DNA of 32,894 nt from Saccoglossus kowalevskii (lineage: Eukaryota > Hemichordata > Enteropneusta > Harrimaniidae): contig NW_003145799.1 of NCBI RefSeq assembly GCF_000003605.2, positions 8,151 through 41,044 of the forward strand, written 5' to 3'. The notes under the pieces are model-generated. The model ran no database searches, was not told the origin of the DNA, and was given only the letters and a program-made list of their open reading frames with translations. This document shows positions 19,391 through 29,410 of the stretch, in pieces; within the stretch, counting starts at the first letter, position 1; every line of letters starts with the position of its first letter. The translations under genes were made by a program, and so were the position numbers.

Positions 19391-20619
19391 TTTGTTACGG
19401 CCGTTGCAGCTGTATGGTGGCTTATATAGGTAAGTATCTGTTCTATTAATGCAGAAGAACCTTTCCAAATAAAACAAGTTATAATATTTGAAAAAATAAT
19501 AGTTAGTCACTGAACCATACACTATCACACTTAGCATGAGAAGATACATTTGTGACATGTTGGTGATATAGCCAAGCATTCTCAGTGTAATTTTATTTGC
19601 AGTTCTCACAAATAAAAAACGAAAAAAAAAAAAACTGCTCCACCCCAAGTAATATCGTGAGTGTCCAGAGTATTTGACTGACTTGACTGACTTGACTTGA
19701 CATATACAAATTAATTTGTTGGACAATAATTCATTTTCCTTTTTTACAATCCATATTTTATGTTTAAATCTGTTTCAAGACATTCTAAAAAATTGTTTTG
19801 GAGCATAACAAAACAACGACTGTATATGGTGTCACAGTCTGTTCCCAATTCAAATTGAAATATTACAAGAAATAATTAATAAATCTTGTTTAGTGTACCA
19901 TTTAGTCCCCGACAACATACCCATTGGCTAGTTCTCAGGATCTACAACACTAATAAATAAACAGAAAACATTTTGATGACATGTTTTCATATTAAATTTT
20001 CATTGGGTCATACTATTCAACAACTAATTATCTAAACAATGACACAACATTCAATAAAGATATCTTCCACACACCACAAAATTTGTATTCATAATTGAAC
20101 ATATAAGAATGCACCAAATATCAGCATGCAAACAGACATTGCAAACATCATCCATCCCTCCCAATACACCATGCAGCATTATTGGTTTCTGTACTCATGT
20201 GAATGTTTGTGTGCTTAGCAAATATATACACGTGACTCATCAATCTTTTGACCAACACCCATTTTATTTATTGTTGAGTGAGGGCTCCATTTACTAATGA
20301 CATATACCTTTTCGAGGAAAGTAATAATACAGGAAGCGAATACCATATTATACCTTGGATCAATGAAACTAAAAAAATAACTCCCATGTGGTGAATGTTT
20401 TTGGAGGTATGAAGTACAACTAAAGTAAGCATATCTTCATTACACATAAAAAGTAATGTATCTATTAAATGGAAAATTGTTAAAATATGTCTTATTTTGA
20501 CCGTACACGATGCTTCCAGTAAAACAAATGACAAAGATAGTTTCAAATAGCGTCGGTTTAACAATTATAAATATTCAATGAAATAACGACTTATTATTTT
20601 GGTCATATAACTTGTCCTA
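19391..20619. other. Unassigned AT-rich stretch
   Basis: No gene is recognised. A poly-A run lies at 19622-19634, and a short TGACT/TGACT-T repeat lies at 19675-19701. The longest ORFs (19289-19726 and 20268-20564, both minus) are hydrophobic AT-driven text without motifs. I found no match to the E or R repeats. Confidence 0.4.
19675..19701. repeat. Short (TGACT)n-like microsatellite
   Basis: Alternating TGACT and TGACTT units. Confidence 0.8.
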
Positions 20620-22510
20620 CAATAAATTCAAAACACTTTCTGGATGTCTCTACCTACAACAGTACTAAGTACATTTACAGTTATTCACAGTAAGAAACAA
20701 ACATAAATTAATAACAAATAAATTATCGAGAAAGGTTTGATCATGTTTTTGAATTCAGCATTCTCCATATGTTGTCTCTTTCAGAACCGTAATTTAGCGT
20801 AACTTTTCAAGGCTTCTCTTTAGACAGACAAATTTGCACAAACTGGACAGTCATTGTTTACATAATTACCACGTTACCACAAAAATGGCGAACCTTGTTA
20901 AACTGACTCAATCCGCGATTGCGAGATCACACTGCTGAATTTCTGGATGAAATTTCCTTAAGGCATTGGCGTAATCAAGTCCATTGAAATGTCTTCGATA
21001 ATGAGAAGACCTTTTCTTTCAGTTTCTTTGCAGATTTTCTTTTTGTTCGCTAATTATTTCTTAATTATGACAATAAATAATGAATAAAACACTGTAGACT
21101 TGATGTATTATCAAAAACGTACATTATAAATTGCCAAACTTATTAACCACTGATATCACAGTACTGATTGTGTCTGATAACGAATAATTTCACGCGTGAG
21201 CGTTCACATTGACGAAAACATTTTAAATCTCGCACTGCTAGAGCTTTCGGAAGGCTGGCTTCTAGAGTTATCTAAACTCAGACTGAGGGGTATACCACTA
21301 ACAAACATCACTGCCTCTTTGTACACGCTGACTGTTTGCAAACAAGCTAATCCCTCATGTGTCACTGATAAGTGATCTTATAAAACTATATAAATGTCAG
21401 ATGATGGGTAAGTATTGCTCAGTTACGATTTTCTCTTGGATAGCAGCACAATTACCAAGTTCGTTACGTAACATTAGTATGAAGATTTTAATTTAACCTT
21501 TACTTTTTGCGACTATGGTATTACAATGTTACATTTGTTTGTTTTTTATTAGCAAGTATAATTTGTTATGACTACGTTCATTACTTTGAACTCCAAACAA
21601 AGTGTGAAACAGGTCAAACTGTATCTAGGCAACTTTGTTTTTATTAATAATGTTTTGTAAGAGAAGAACTAAATATAGTTCACAGAATGTAATCACCGAA
21701 TATTTACTTCGATATCTAATCAACTGCTTTGTATTTATTTTGCCTACGCCTGTATCCACGCTATTGAAAGTGAGGATGGCAGTGATTTTAATTTATATTC
21801 GATGCTGATCTCGCAAAAAACGACATATATGTGAAATTGCATGAAAGCAATATTTAAAATTAAAGGATACTTGTATTCAAGGTTAATGAACTCATGGCAT
21901 TTTTAACCCAATAAAAAAAACGATTGTAAATGGGAATTTATCATTTGTAATTGTTTAACAATAATTGCATAATCACATCATTCAGAAGTAAATACATTGA
22001 AATTGCTTAATGTCATTAAATTATAAATCAAAAATTGTGCATATCGTGAACAATGCTTCCAAAATGCATAGCGTTAAATAGTGCTTAAACTAACACTTGT
22101 GAACTTTAAAAATTGTTTTCACCAGGAATATGTATAAAACGCGCTAAATGTCACATGACTTTTGAAACTGGACACACATGTTGTGAAGTGTTTATGATCA
22201 CGACAGGTAGAAAAGGGTCTCAATCGACATCATATAATGAAGTGTTTACTATCATAACACTTTGAAAAGGGCTCACGCAAAACACAAACTGAATATTGAC
22301 AACTGCTTGTGACAGACACATTTTAAAATGTATTTTCACTGATAACATGGTAAACAAACATTAACATTATCAATTTGGAAAACAAAATTAATCAAATACA
22401 TATTCAAGTAAGTATTTATTCCTAAATAGAATCATTGATAAGATAAGTTCGACTATAACATTTAAAAAGACAAAAATATATAGTTATTGTAAAAACAAGT
22501 GAATAATGAA
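20620..22510 (+). repeat. Long non-coding repeat E, right copy
   Basis: The three parts are contiguous here. 20620-21770 matches 1-857, 21780-21980 matches 2100-2290, and 21990-22500 matches 3640-4515. This copy lacks the two large blocks at 858-2099 and 2291-3639, but has its own extra 220 bp at 21185-21405, which contains CACGCGTGAGCG and a short stretch richer in CG. No frame is conserved between copies. The similarity ends at about 22500, and the CR1-like element begins at about 22694. Confidence 0.75.
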
Positions 22511-22693
22511 CTGAAATAATATCTTTATACCCTTTCCTCACTGACTGTAATAGACTTCTTATTTGGCTAGTGTAAAGACCCCAGTGTAATACCATTTCAG
22601 TCAACAACCAACCAATGATCAGACATGTAGTTCACGATGTAACTCTTTCTTGATACCGGGTTAATGAAAGAATCGTCTCGCAAGACAATCATT
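22511..22693. other. Short unassigned spacer
   Basis: This lies between the end of repeat E and the 3' tail of the CR1-like element. No gene is seen. The minus-strand ORF at 22422-22607 spans the boundary and has no motif. Confidence 0.35.
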
Positions 22694-22709
22694 AAATTCA
22701 ATTCAATTC

Positions 22710-23047
22710 GTTTATTTAAAGTCAGTTTAAAATACCTAGCCAAAGGCTAATATCACTACTACTGGACTACTAAAAATTACATCAAACAAAAGCAAAAATG
22801 ACAAACATCAAACACAGAGAAAAACAACAGTAAGACTTCACAAATAATTAATTGTTTACGTAATTAAAATATCACTGACTACTAAAAATTACATCAAACA
22901 AAAGCAAAAATGACAAACATCAAACACAGAGAAAAACAACAGTAAGACTTCACAAATAATTAATTGTTTAAGTAATTAAAATATCCTAAAATGATGGTGA
23001 CCACAATGACACCATTTGCTTAAAAGAATACAAATCATTGCACTCCT
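22710..23047 (-). other. 3' UTR of the CR1-like element
   Basis: Non-coding sequence between the end of the RT protein and the tail. It contains the 112-bp tandem duplication described separately. Confidence 0.65.
22765..22985. repeat. 112-bp nearly perfect tandem duplication
   Basis: The unit begins GACTACTAAAAATTACATC at 22765 and again at 22877. I see one substitution over about 109 compared bases (TTTACGTAATT versus TTTAAGTAATT). The near-identity contrasts with the decayed protein text of the same element, so the duplication is recent or kept by gene conversion. An assembly artefact is also possible. Confidence 0.9.
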
Positions 23048-23680
23048 TCATTTGGTTGGGAAGCGAGTTCTACATTTTAGCACCATAATAAGACAATGAC
23101 TCCAGTCCATAGCGTTTTGTCGATTTAACTGTAATTGATGAGAATTTCTCAAATTGTACGTTACGTTTTTCTCCTTGTATAAATCCCACATAAACGATGG
23201 GGAGAGTTTGTTCACACTTTTATAAACTTTAACAAGTGTGTCACGATTCCTGGACATCTCTAGGGTTTGTAGTCCAGCACGTTCCAATAAAGTTTGATAG
23301 CTGGACTGAAAATCATTGTACACAAATTTCAAAGCTCTGTATTGAATACGCTCCATCTTAGCAATGTTTACTTTACCACGAAAATTCCAAACTAAAGAAC
23401 CATAAGTAAAATGTTATAAAATAAAACATCTAAATATACATAGTCTTGAGGCTTGATCTAAATAGCCAGAAATCCTTTGCAAAACTTTCAATTGGGCACC
23501 TGCCCTTTTACACAGAACACTAACATGATGATGACAATTTAAATTCTGATCAATATTAATCCCGAGCAATTTAACACTAATTTCAGTTTCAATAGCAACA
23601 CCCCCAATACTAAAAGTGGTATTGTCAGATTGGTCATTTAATATAATTGCTTGAAATTTATTTATATTAGCTTCCATCAT
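23048..23680 (-). pseudogene. CR1-like RT thumb and C-terminal region, broken
   Basis: Frame 23414-23680 gives NINKFQAIILND (the 'N..K....I' motif after the active site), then VKLLGINIDQNLNCHHHV, the 'LGI.ID..L....H' motif conserved in CR1-type RTs, and CKRAGAQLKVLQRI. After a frameshift at about 23400, frame 23048-23356 gives MERIQYRALKFVYNDF and LLERAGLQTLEMSRNRDTLV with YNLRNS, the usual C-terminal conserved block. No zinc knuckle is expected in this group. The function in the family is target-primed reverse transcription. Confidence 0.8.
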
Positions 23681-23699
23681 GTTATCTTTGAACCATTTG

Positions 23700-24440
23700 A
23701 CAGCTATTTCTGACTTTTGAGTTAAGTTGTTTATCAGCTCATTTTTATTTGCACCAGCAGCTGATATAGTATTGTTATCAGCATAATAATAAAGTGATAT
23801 ATTTCTAGATATTTAAATAGGTCATTTACAAAAGTATTAAAAAATATTGGCCCTAAAACAGACCCCTGTGGGACCCCCTTACATAAACTGAGTCAGTCAC
23901 TAACATGCCTAGATAATTTGACTCTCTGCTTTCTAGATGTAAGATAAGACTAGATAAAAGCACATCCCTCCACTGACATGCCATAGGCTCTCAGCTTGGC
24001 AATTATCAGCTGATGGGAGAGACAGTCAAATGCTTTACTAAGGTCCATAAGGATGGCTCCTACTTGTTGCTTGTTTTCTAATGCAAGCTTCCAGTCTTCC
24101 ACAAGACGTAAGAAGACATGTTGACAACTATATCCCTTTCTATAAGCTGCAATTTTAGAATCCCAGATATGATCCAGAAAAACTGACATCTCTTTATGAA
24201 TAATAGTTTCCATAACCTTAGATAGAGATGGCAATATACTAACTGGTCTGTAATTTTTATAACAAGTCTGTTGTCTTTTTTAAAAAGTGGTACAACCTCA
24301 GCTAATTTAGCATTTTCAGGAAAAATACTCTTATCAATGCATTGGTTGAATATGGTGGAAATATGGCATATACTGGAAGCACCATGCCTCAACAGCCTTG
24401 GCGGTATATTGTCATACCCCGTGGCATCCTTGTAATCATA
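23700..24440 (-). pseudogene. CR1-like reverse transcriptase core, broken
   Basis: Domains in order on the minus strand: KDATGYDNIPPRLL (about 24425-24385), then ISTIFNQCIDKSIFPENAKL and VVPLFKKDN (24360-24270), FLDHIWDSKIAAYRKGYSC (about 24175), GAILMDLSKAFDCLSHQL with the first catalytic Asp (about 24065-24010), GVPQGSVLGPIFF (about 23880-23840), and YYYADNNTIS (about 23795-23765), the YADD box with its second Asp as Asn. At least four frame changes occur. YADN could be a family variant or an inactivating change. The frameshifts alone rule out an active enzyme. Confidence 0.85.
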
Positions 24441-25023
24441 TGATTTATTATTTCTTCCACACTCTCAGGTGTTGTGTGACAAAAAGAAAAATTACACAAA
24501 TTTCAAATTCTGTTTTATATTAATGATACTATGGTGATCTTTAAAATGTCTTCACAAAGATTCACACATTTAATGTTTGAAGTATCATGTTCATTGTAGT
24601 GTAGATCAATGTGGCCACCTATCTGTGACGCAATATTACATAAAAGTCATTCATTAAATTGGAAACATCGCAAGGATTTGTTTCAATTTTGTTGTTTGTT
24701 TCAATCATTATAGAACCACTATCTTTATTGCCCTTGTATGTCAAAAAGGGTTTGATAGTTTTCCAAAAGTCACTATGTTTGGGTCCCTTGTTACATTTAT
24801 TTTTAAAATAGTCGTTAATGGCCTGCTTACGAATTGAAGTTGTAAGATTTCTTTGGCGGTGGTAAGCTTCCCAGTTGTCATCAGTTGTGTTCTTATATTT
24901 ATTACGAAGGCGTGTCTTAACTCTCACCGCCCTCCTCAGGGTCTTATTCATAAAAGGGGCATCTTTAGCCCTTACTTTCAACTTCTTTAAAGGAGCATGA
25001 TCATCAATCACGTCCTGTAACAT
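24441..25023 (-). pseudogene. CR1-like linker between endonuclease and RT
   Basis: Frame 24619-25023 reads DDHAPLKKLKVRAKDAPFMN, then LRRAVRVKTRLRNKYKN and INDYFKNKCNKGPKHSDFWK, then IKPFLTYK. This is the 'DxHAPxKxxxVR...PW...L...I..R...' region seen between endonuclease and RT in CR1/L2 elements. LMNDFYV at the end leads after a frameshift to FYVNIASQIGGH (about 24640-24600). It is basic and probably contacts nucleic acid. The part from 24441 to 24618 has stops in all frames. Confidence 0.75.
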
Positions 25024-25655
25024 GCATTGTAGAGCCCAAAAATTGTCCGAGGGGCCATGGAAATTTGACAGACTGCCAAAGGAATAAAATTGACATCCTT
25101 AGCATATTCATCAATGTCAAAATTGTTATAATTGCGAAAAGTTATACTTTTAGCTTGAAATCTTGGCGAAAGAAACTTCATTATCACGAAAATCACATTA
25201 TGGGAGTCGCTCACTCCATTACTTACCCGATTACCCGATTTGGCATATTGTGATAGATTGTTTATTAAGATTACATCAATAAGCGAGGGTCCATGAATTG
25301 TATAATTTGTGGGTTCCTTAATTAGTTGCGTAAGATCATATTGGTCACATAGGTCCGATAAAAGTGCTCCTTTGGACCGCACTAACATGTCAAAATTCAA
25401 ATCGCCCATCAGACATATACTTTTGAAATGTTGATGCGCTAGATCCAGCATATCTGACATATAATCGTTAAAAATGTTATTAGGTATCTTAGGGGGTTTA
25501 TACGCCATAACAAATAAACACTTACTGCTCCTATTTGGGTTCACTTCAATAGCAATGGTTTTCATCGCGGACTTACTTTCATACTGTTCAAGGCGCCTAC
25601 AAGGAATATCGGACAACCTAAATACAAGATTAATAGCCCTTAAATAGGCCATGGC
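25008..25655 (-). pseudogene. CR1-like endonuclease, C-terminal half
   Basis: SDIPCRRLEQYES (about residues 14-26 of frame 25008-25652), then LFVMAYKPP (47-55), ICLMGDLNFDML (79-90, with the GDxN catalytic motif), LIDVILINN (124-132, D of the substrate-binding loop) and GVSDSHNVIFVI (about 146-157), corresponding to the SDH catalytic box. The N-terminal motifs (the metal-binding Asn and Glu, and the SETW-like box) are missing because the element is 5'-truncated. The domain nicks target DNA to prime reverse transcription in the family. Here it cannot work. Confidence 0.8.
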
Positions 25656-25660
25656 TCGTA

Positions 25661-26465
25661 AATCATAAGGAGGTTGGCTTTCATTTGGGAAAGAAATGAA
25701 ATATTTCTAAATGGTATATTCTAACTGTCCATTGCCATACATGGCTATGTGACTTCAAGTAAACCCTGGTTAATCAACTTGACTCTTAATGAGTTCCTGT
25801 AGGAAGTCCAAGTATTCTAAAATAAATAGAACCTCATATGTTTCCTGGCCTGTATCTTCTGGGAGGGTCAAGTATCTCTCATTAAACTGTGTGTGACCAA
25901 CTCCCACGCATGGACTTGCACTTAACACTATTCAGCTCTGAAAAATATCATGACACCCCCTTTCTTCAGGTGAAAAATTGTACTTTTTCTAGAGGGTTAT
26001 TCAAGTGTCAATGATTCTAAAACACTTAAGAGTTATCTTAATGTTCAACATAATTGATCTTCGGATGGTCCACTGGAAACTCATTTCATAATCAGTTCAG
26101 CAAAGTCAAAGGTCATGACTGCACACAATGTAATTTGACATCAGTGACTTTATAATATCAGATGTACCTTGATGTTGTCAGTTCACAGAGTTGTAGTAAC
26201 GTTCCTGCTTAAGATTAAACTTGAATTATTCACATGTCACTATAACCCTTGAAGTGTATTGAGTGTACAAATCAGTATCCTTAGAAATATATTGATGAGC
26301 AAGCATATTATATTGAAATAAACTACAAAATCTTAAAATTCTAAGAGTAAAAATTAACATGACACTATATATATATGTTTTTTTCGTCTTCATCACTCAC
26401 TTGAGTGTGGTTAGCTATTCAACTACAGTAAATTACTAAATACAGTAACTTTAACTTTATGTACC
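25661..26465. other. Non-coding stretch between the CR1-like and gypsy elements
   Basis: This lies immediately 3' of the gypsy pol (minus strand), where its 3' UTR and 3' LTR would be. I found no second copy in the window to prove an LTR, and no clear TG...CA boundary. The minus strand has ATATTATAAAGTC, a TATA-like box, at 26143-26155. An (AT)n run lies near 26368-26378. No ORF of note. Confidence 0.4.
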
Positions 26466-26589
26466 TTAAAAACGTCTAGACAGAGCATCCGCATTGTTGT
26501 TTAATTTCCCACTTTTGTGAAGCGTCTGTTTGTAATATGAATTCACATTCAAAGTCAGGGCTTTTCAGCACTGGCTCAGTTGTCAATGC
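26466..26589 (-). pseudogene. Gypsy RNase H remnant with internal deletion
   Basis: CEFILQTDAS (about 26545-26515) is the start of RNase H, with the first catalytic Asp. Within about ten bases, in another frame, GKLNNNADALSRRF follows and ends at TAA (26466-26468). That text is the extreme end of the family's RNase H. About a hundred residues normally lie between these motifs, so an internal deletion of roughly 300 bp has joined the two ends out of frame. Confidence 0.8.
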
Positions 26590-27550
26590 ATTTTTCAATA
26601 TATTGAAAGCTTCTTCACGTTGCTCACTCCAAACAATATTGTTGGGTTTATTTTTCTTGATCAAGTCAGTTAATGGACTTGCCACACTAGCAAAATTTGG
26701 GATAGATTTTCGGTAATAGCCTACTAATCCTAAATATGCTCGTATGTCTTTCTTAACAATTGGTGTGGGGAATGCCTTGACTGACTGAATTTTCTCTGGG
26801 TCTGGTTTTACAGTTCCCTTAATTATGTGAACCAGAAATTTGACTGAATCTTTTCCAGCACGAAATGTGTCTGGCTTAGCTGTTAGACCTGCCTGTATCA
26901 ACCTCTTTAATACCGACTTAATGTGTTTCAAATGGCTAATCCAGTCATTCTTATAGATGATGATGTCATTAAATAAGTCTCTGACAAAGTCAGTGCATTT
27001 GCATAATATTTTATCTAGCAATCTTTGAAAAGTAGCTGGGCTGCCCTGGAGTCCAGAAGGCATGACTTTATACATATAAAGCCCAAACGGGTTACAAATG
27101 CTGATTTTTCCCCTGGAATTTTTTCCAAGGGTAGTTGCCAATATCCCTTTGTGAGATCAATGGTTGTGTAAAATTTTGCCTTAGTAACTTCATCAAGAAT
27201 TTCATCAATGCGAGACATTGGATATGCATCAAATTTAGAAATACTATTTAGCTTCCTGAAATCAGTGCACAAACTTATAGTATTATTTTTCTTTGGGACA
27301 ATTTCTATGGGTGATGTCCATGGTTCAGATTCCTCAATGATTCCAGAAGCCAGCACACTCTCAATTTTTTTTTTACTAGATATTTTGTAGCTGGGGGAAG
27401 CCTATAAGGCTTTTGCCTAATTGGTACTTCGCTAGAAGTTTGTATTTGGTGTTCTACCAAATTGGTTCTCCCAGGTACATCAGTAAACACATATGCATAA
27501 CTTTGCAAGACAATGTAACTCAGTGGTTTGTTCAACAGATAAGTAATCAT
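26590..27550 (-). pseudogene. Gypsy reverse transcriptase, broken, active site altered
   Basis: Frame 27305-27550 gives YVFTDVPGRTNLVEHQIQT and PIRQKPYRLPPATK, the text that leads into RT in this clade. Frame 27015-27356 gives LASGIIEESEPWTSPIEIVP, LCTDFRKLNSISKFDAYPM and YTTIDLTKGYWQLPL (first catalytic Asp). Frame 26476-27141 gives VMPSGLQGSPATFQRLLDK, then LFNDIIIY where YxDD is expected, and later AYLGLVGYYRKSIPNFA, the RT connection. Two frameshifts are visible. The YxDD box has become F-N-D with its first residues changed. The enzyme would have copied the RNA genome in particles. This copy is inactive. Confidence 0.9.
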
Positions 27551-27559
27551 CTACATTTA

Positions 27560-27990
27560 CCTGTTCCCAAGTAAGGGTTTTTGTAAATCCAGGTGCCAAC
27601 TGTGACTCATCCTCCTCATTTTCCCCATCACTGTCAAACACAGCTGGATGTACATATCCTTCCTCCCATTCAGCTTTATTTGCATTCATTTCCTCTGTAA
27701 CATTTACATTCAGACACTCTCTCTCCACATATAATCTTAACATATTGACATAGAAAACTTTACTTTTCTTTCGTCGTTTTCCTATTCCGATTTCATAATC
27801 TAACTCCCCCACTTTCTTTTTAATAATGAAGGGGCCCTGCCATTCTGCTTCCAGCTTGTTAGAACTGGTTGGCAAAAGAACTAAAACTTTGTGACCCACT
27901 TCAAAATGATGATACTGTGCATTTCTATAATATCAAGTCTTTTGACCTTTCTGAGCTTCCGCTAGATTTTCATGCACCAGGTTCATCATA
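27560..27990 (-). pseudogene. Gypsy integrase C-terminal GPY/F module and acidic linker to RT
   Basis: NLVHENLAEAQKGQKT, then a TGA where Trp is usual, then YYRNAQYHHFEVGHKVLVLLP (27985-27870) is the entry to the C-terminal module. Frame 27480-27899 continues with LEAEWQGPFIIKKKVGELDY (the GPY/F motif) and VFYVNMLRLY. An acidic linker follows (DSDGENEEDESQLAPGF) and leads straight into RT with only one frameshift. That continuity shows that integrase truly precedes RT in this element and was not placed there by rearrangement. Confidence 0.85.
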
Positions 27991-28034
27991 TCAGTCATTT
28001 TGGATTTCATATCCAGCACATAAGTCACCACACT

Positions 28035-28540
28035 TCACTCATCCACTTTACCACCCGTCCATGACTTTTTTACTACATCTAATGGCTCCCGAATCTGTAT
28101 TCCATAGAGTAATTCAACGGTGACTGTTGACTGTTGAGAGACCTCCCGACATGCAAATAATACATATGGTAAATAGGTATCCCATTGGGATAGGTTTTCC
28201 ATGGCACATTTACGCATCATATTTTTCAAAGTTTGGTTGAAACGTTTAATTAAGCCATTAGTTTCTGCATGGAAAGGACTTGATTTCAGGTGATTAATTA
28301 CCAAACTTTCACATAATTGCTTGGTAAGATGGGACATGAAATTTGTTCTTTGATTTGAAACTATTTCTTCTGGGATCCCTATCCTTGCAAATACATGAGT
28401 GATTGATTAGTGCTTCTGTAATAGTTTCTGAATCCTGGTTTCTAATTGCAATTGCTTCAGGAAAACGTGTTGCATGATCACAAACTACCGGAGCATATTT
28501 CATACCTCGTTTACTTCTTGGCATTGGTCCAATCATATAT
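28035..28540 (-). pseudogene. Gypsy integrase catalytic core, broken
   Basis: Frame 28309-28536 starts IGPMPRSKRGMKYAPVVCDH, containing the first catalytic Asp, and ATRFPEAIAIRNQDSETITE. After a frameshift, VFARIGIPEEIVSNQRTNF follows (about 28395-28340). The family has SDQGTNF here, so the second catalytic Asp is Asn and Gly is Arg. Frame 28035-28337 gives SSPFHAETNGLIKRFNQTL with the catalytic Glu, and DTYLPYVLFACREV. Integrase would join the DNA copy to the host chromosome. Loss of one metal-binding Asp and the frameshift disable it. Confidence 0.88.
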
Positions 28541-28614
28541 CTATATTTATTTTTTGAACGGTGTACTAATAATGTCTGATGACTGCAGTGGAGCTTTATC
28601 TTTACTTCTAATTT

Positions 28615-28990
28615 TCATAGTTTTCTGACAAGCATCGTATGGTCTACAGTACTTAGCAACATCAAAAAATATACCTGGTCAATAAAAGTTCTGCAACATT
28701 CTTTGTTTTTTTTTTCAATACCTAAATGACCAGCCATTGGTATTTCATGTGCTATATACAGTAATTCTGACCTACACTTTTGAGGTACTACGATTTGAAT
28801 AAACACCTTCCCTTCGGGGTATTTTATAGACTTGCCCTTTGTTTTAGGATTGGGACTCCACTTCCTGTACAAAATATTATCTCTTACAAATGCCACTCGT
28901 TCCTCACCTAAGGAACTTTATGGAACTGCTTTATCCCTCACCCCTTGTAATGTTATGTCCCCTGTCTGCAATCTTGGCAACTGAGTTGGG
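28615..28990 (-). pseudogene. Gypsy integrase N-terminal zinc-finger region
   Basis: NLDPTQLPRLQTGDITLQGV (about 28990-28930) leads, after a TAA, into EERVAFVRDNILYRKWSP. Frame 28615-28896 then gives QIVVPQKCRSELLYIAHEIP and MAGHLGIEK, the first half of the H2C2 zinc finger (both His). A frameshift near 28710 disrupts the following Cys-x2-Cys part (VDHTMLVRKL is the out-of-frame reading). The order and spacing match Gmr1-like pol, where this domain follows the protease. Confidence 0.82.
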
Positions 28991-29147
28991 TCTAAATTTA
29001 GTCAACTTCCAGTTTCTTCCTGAACTTCTAATGCACTCGCCAACCCTTTATGAGCACTATTTCCTGTGTGTGACTATTTCTGACTGATTAATTGGCTTGG
29101 TGACTATCCCGCTTGCTTTGGCACTTTCGTTTTTTTTTTGTTCAATT
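28991..29147 (-). other. Protease-integrase linker of the gypsy element
   Basis: SALEVQEETGS followed by a stop (about 29040-29010) is the only legible piece. The rest, including a short homopolymer run near 29130-29140, has no readable domain. A plus-strand ORF here (28890-29087) is an antisense shadow. Confidence 0.45.
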
Positions 29148-29400
29148 TCAGCTATTTTCTGACTGATTTCGTGTAATTAGAAAAACCAATTTACATGTAG
29201 TTTCTTCATCATTTCCTAACAAGAAGTCACACACAAGATCTGGGGTCACTCCTACCAAAATCTGTCCAGAAAAATACTCACAATGTACATTAACTTTGGC
29301 CAATTTGACCCCATATGCCCCAGGTTTAAATCCTTTTACAACTACTGTTTCACCCTCTAAATAATTTGCATCTTTAACAAATTTGGGGTGTACCAAAGTT
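29148..29400 (-). pseudogene. Gypsy aspartic protease fragment, catalytic part missing
   Basis: LVHPKFVKDANYLEGETVVV (about 29395-29335) follows where a retropepsin would have its DTGA loop, and DLVCDFLLGND (about 29245-29215) is the conserved 'LLGxD' strand near the end. The DTG catalytic triad itself is absent, because the sequence switches near 29400 to the opposite-strand gag fragment. The protease would mature the polyprotein. This piece cannot be active. Confidence 0.8.
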
Positions 29401-29410
29401 GAGAGAACGT

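Larger units (their letters stand above)
22694..25660 (-). mobile_element. 5'-truncated CR1/L2-like non-LTR retrotransposon
   Basis: Read on the minus strand, the order is the C-terminal half of the apurinic endonuclease, a basic linker, reverse transcriptase, the conserved C-terminal region and a 3' UTR. It ends in AATTGAATTGAATTT (reverse complement of 22694-22709), a short-repeat tail typical of the CR1/L2 branch of the Jockey superfamily. The 5' end stops inside the endonuclease at about 25660, as is usual for incomplete reverse transcription. Several frameshifts break the single expected ORF. It separates repeat E from the gypsy element. Confidence 0.85.

Noticed and set aside
19289..19726. 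145-codon minus-strand ORF
   Set aside because: It is hydrophobic, AT-driven text with no motif. It straddles the end of repeat copy C and unrelated sequence, including a poly-A run translated as phenylalanines.
25065..25253. 62-codon plus-strand ORF
   Set aside because: It is antisense to the CR1-like endonuclease frame, which has clear catalytic motifs.
25661..26465. A defined 3' LTR for the gypsy element
   Set aside because: There is no second copy in the window and no convincing TG...CA ends with a target-site duplication, so it is left as non-coding sequence.
28890..29087. 65-codon plus-strand ORF
   Set aside because: It is antisense to the legible protease-integrase linker of the gypsy element.
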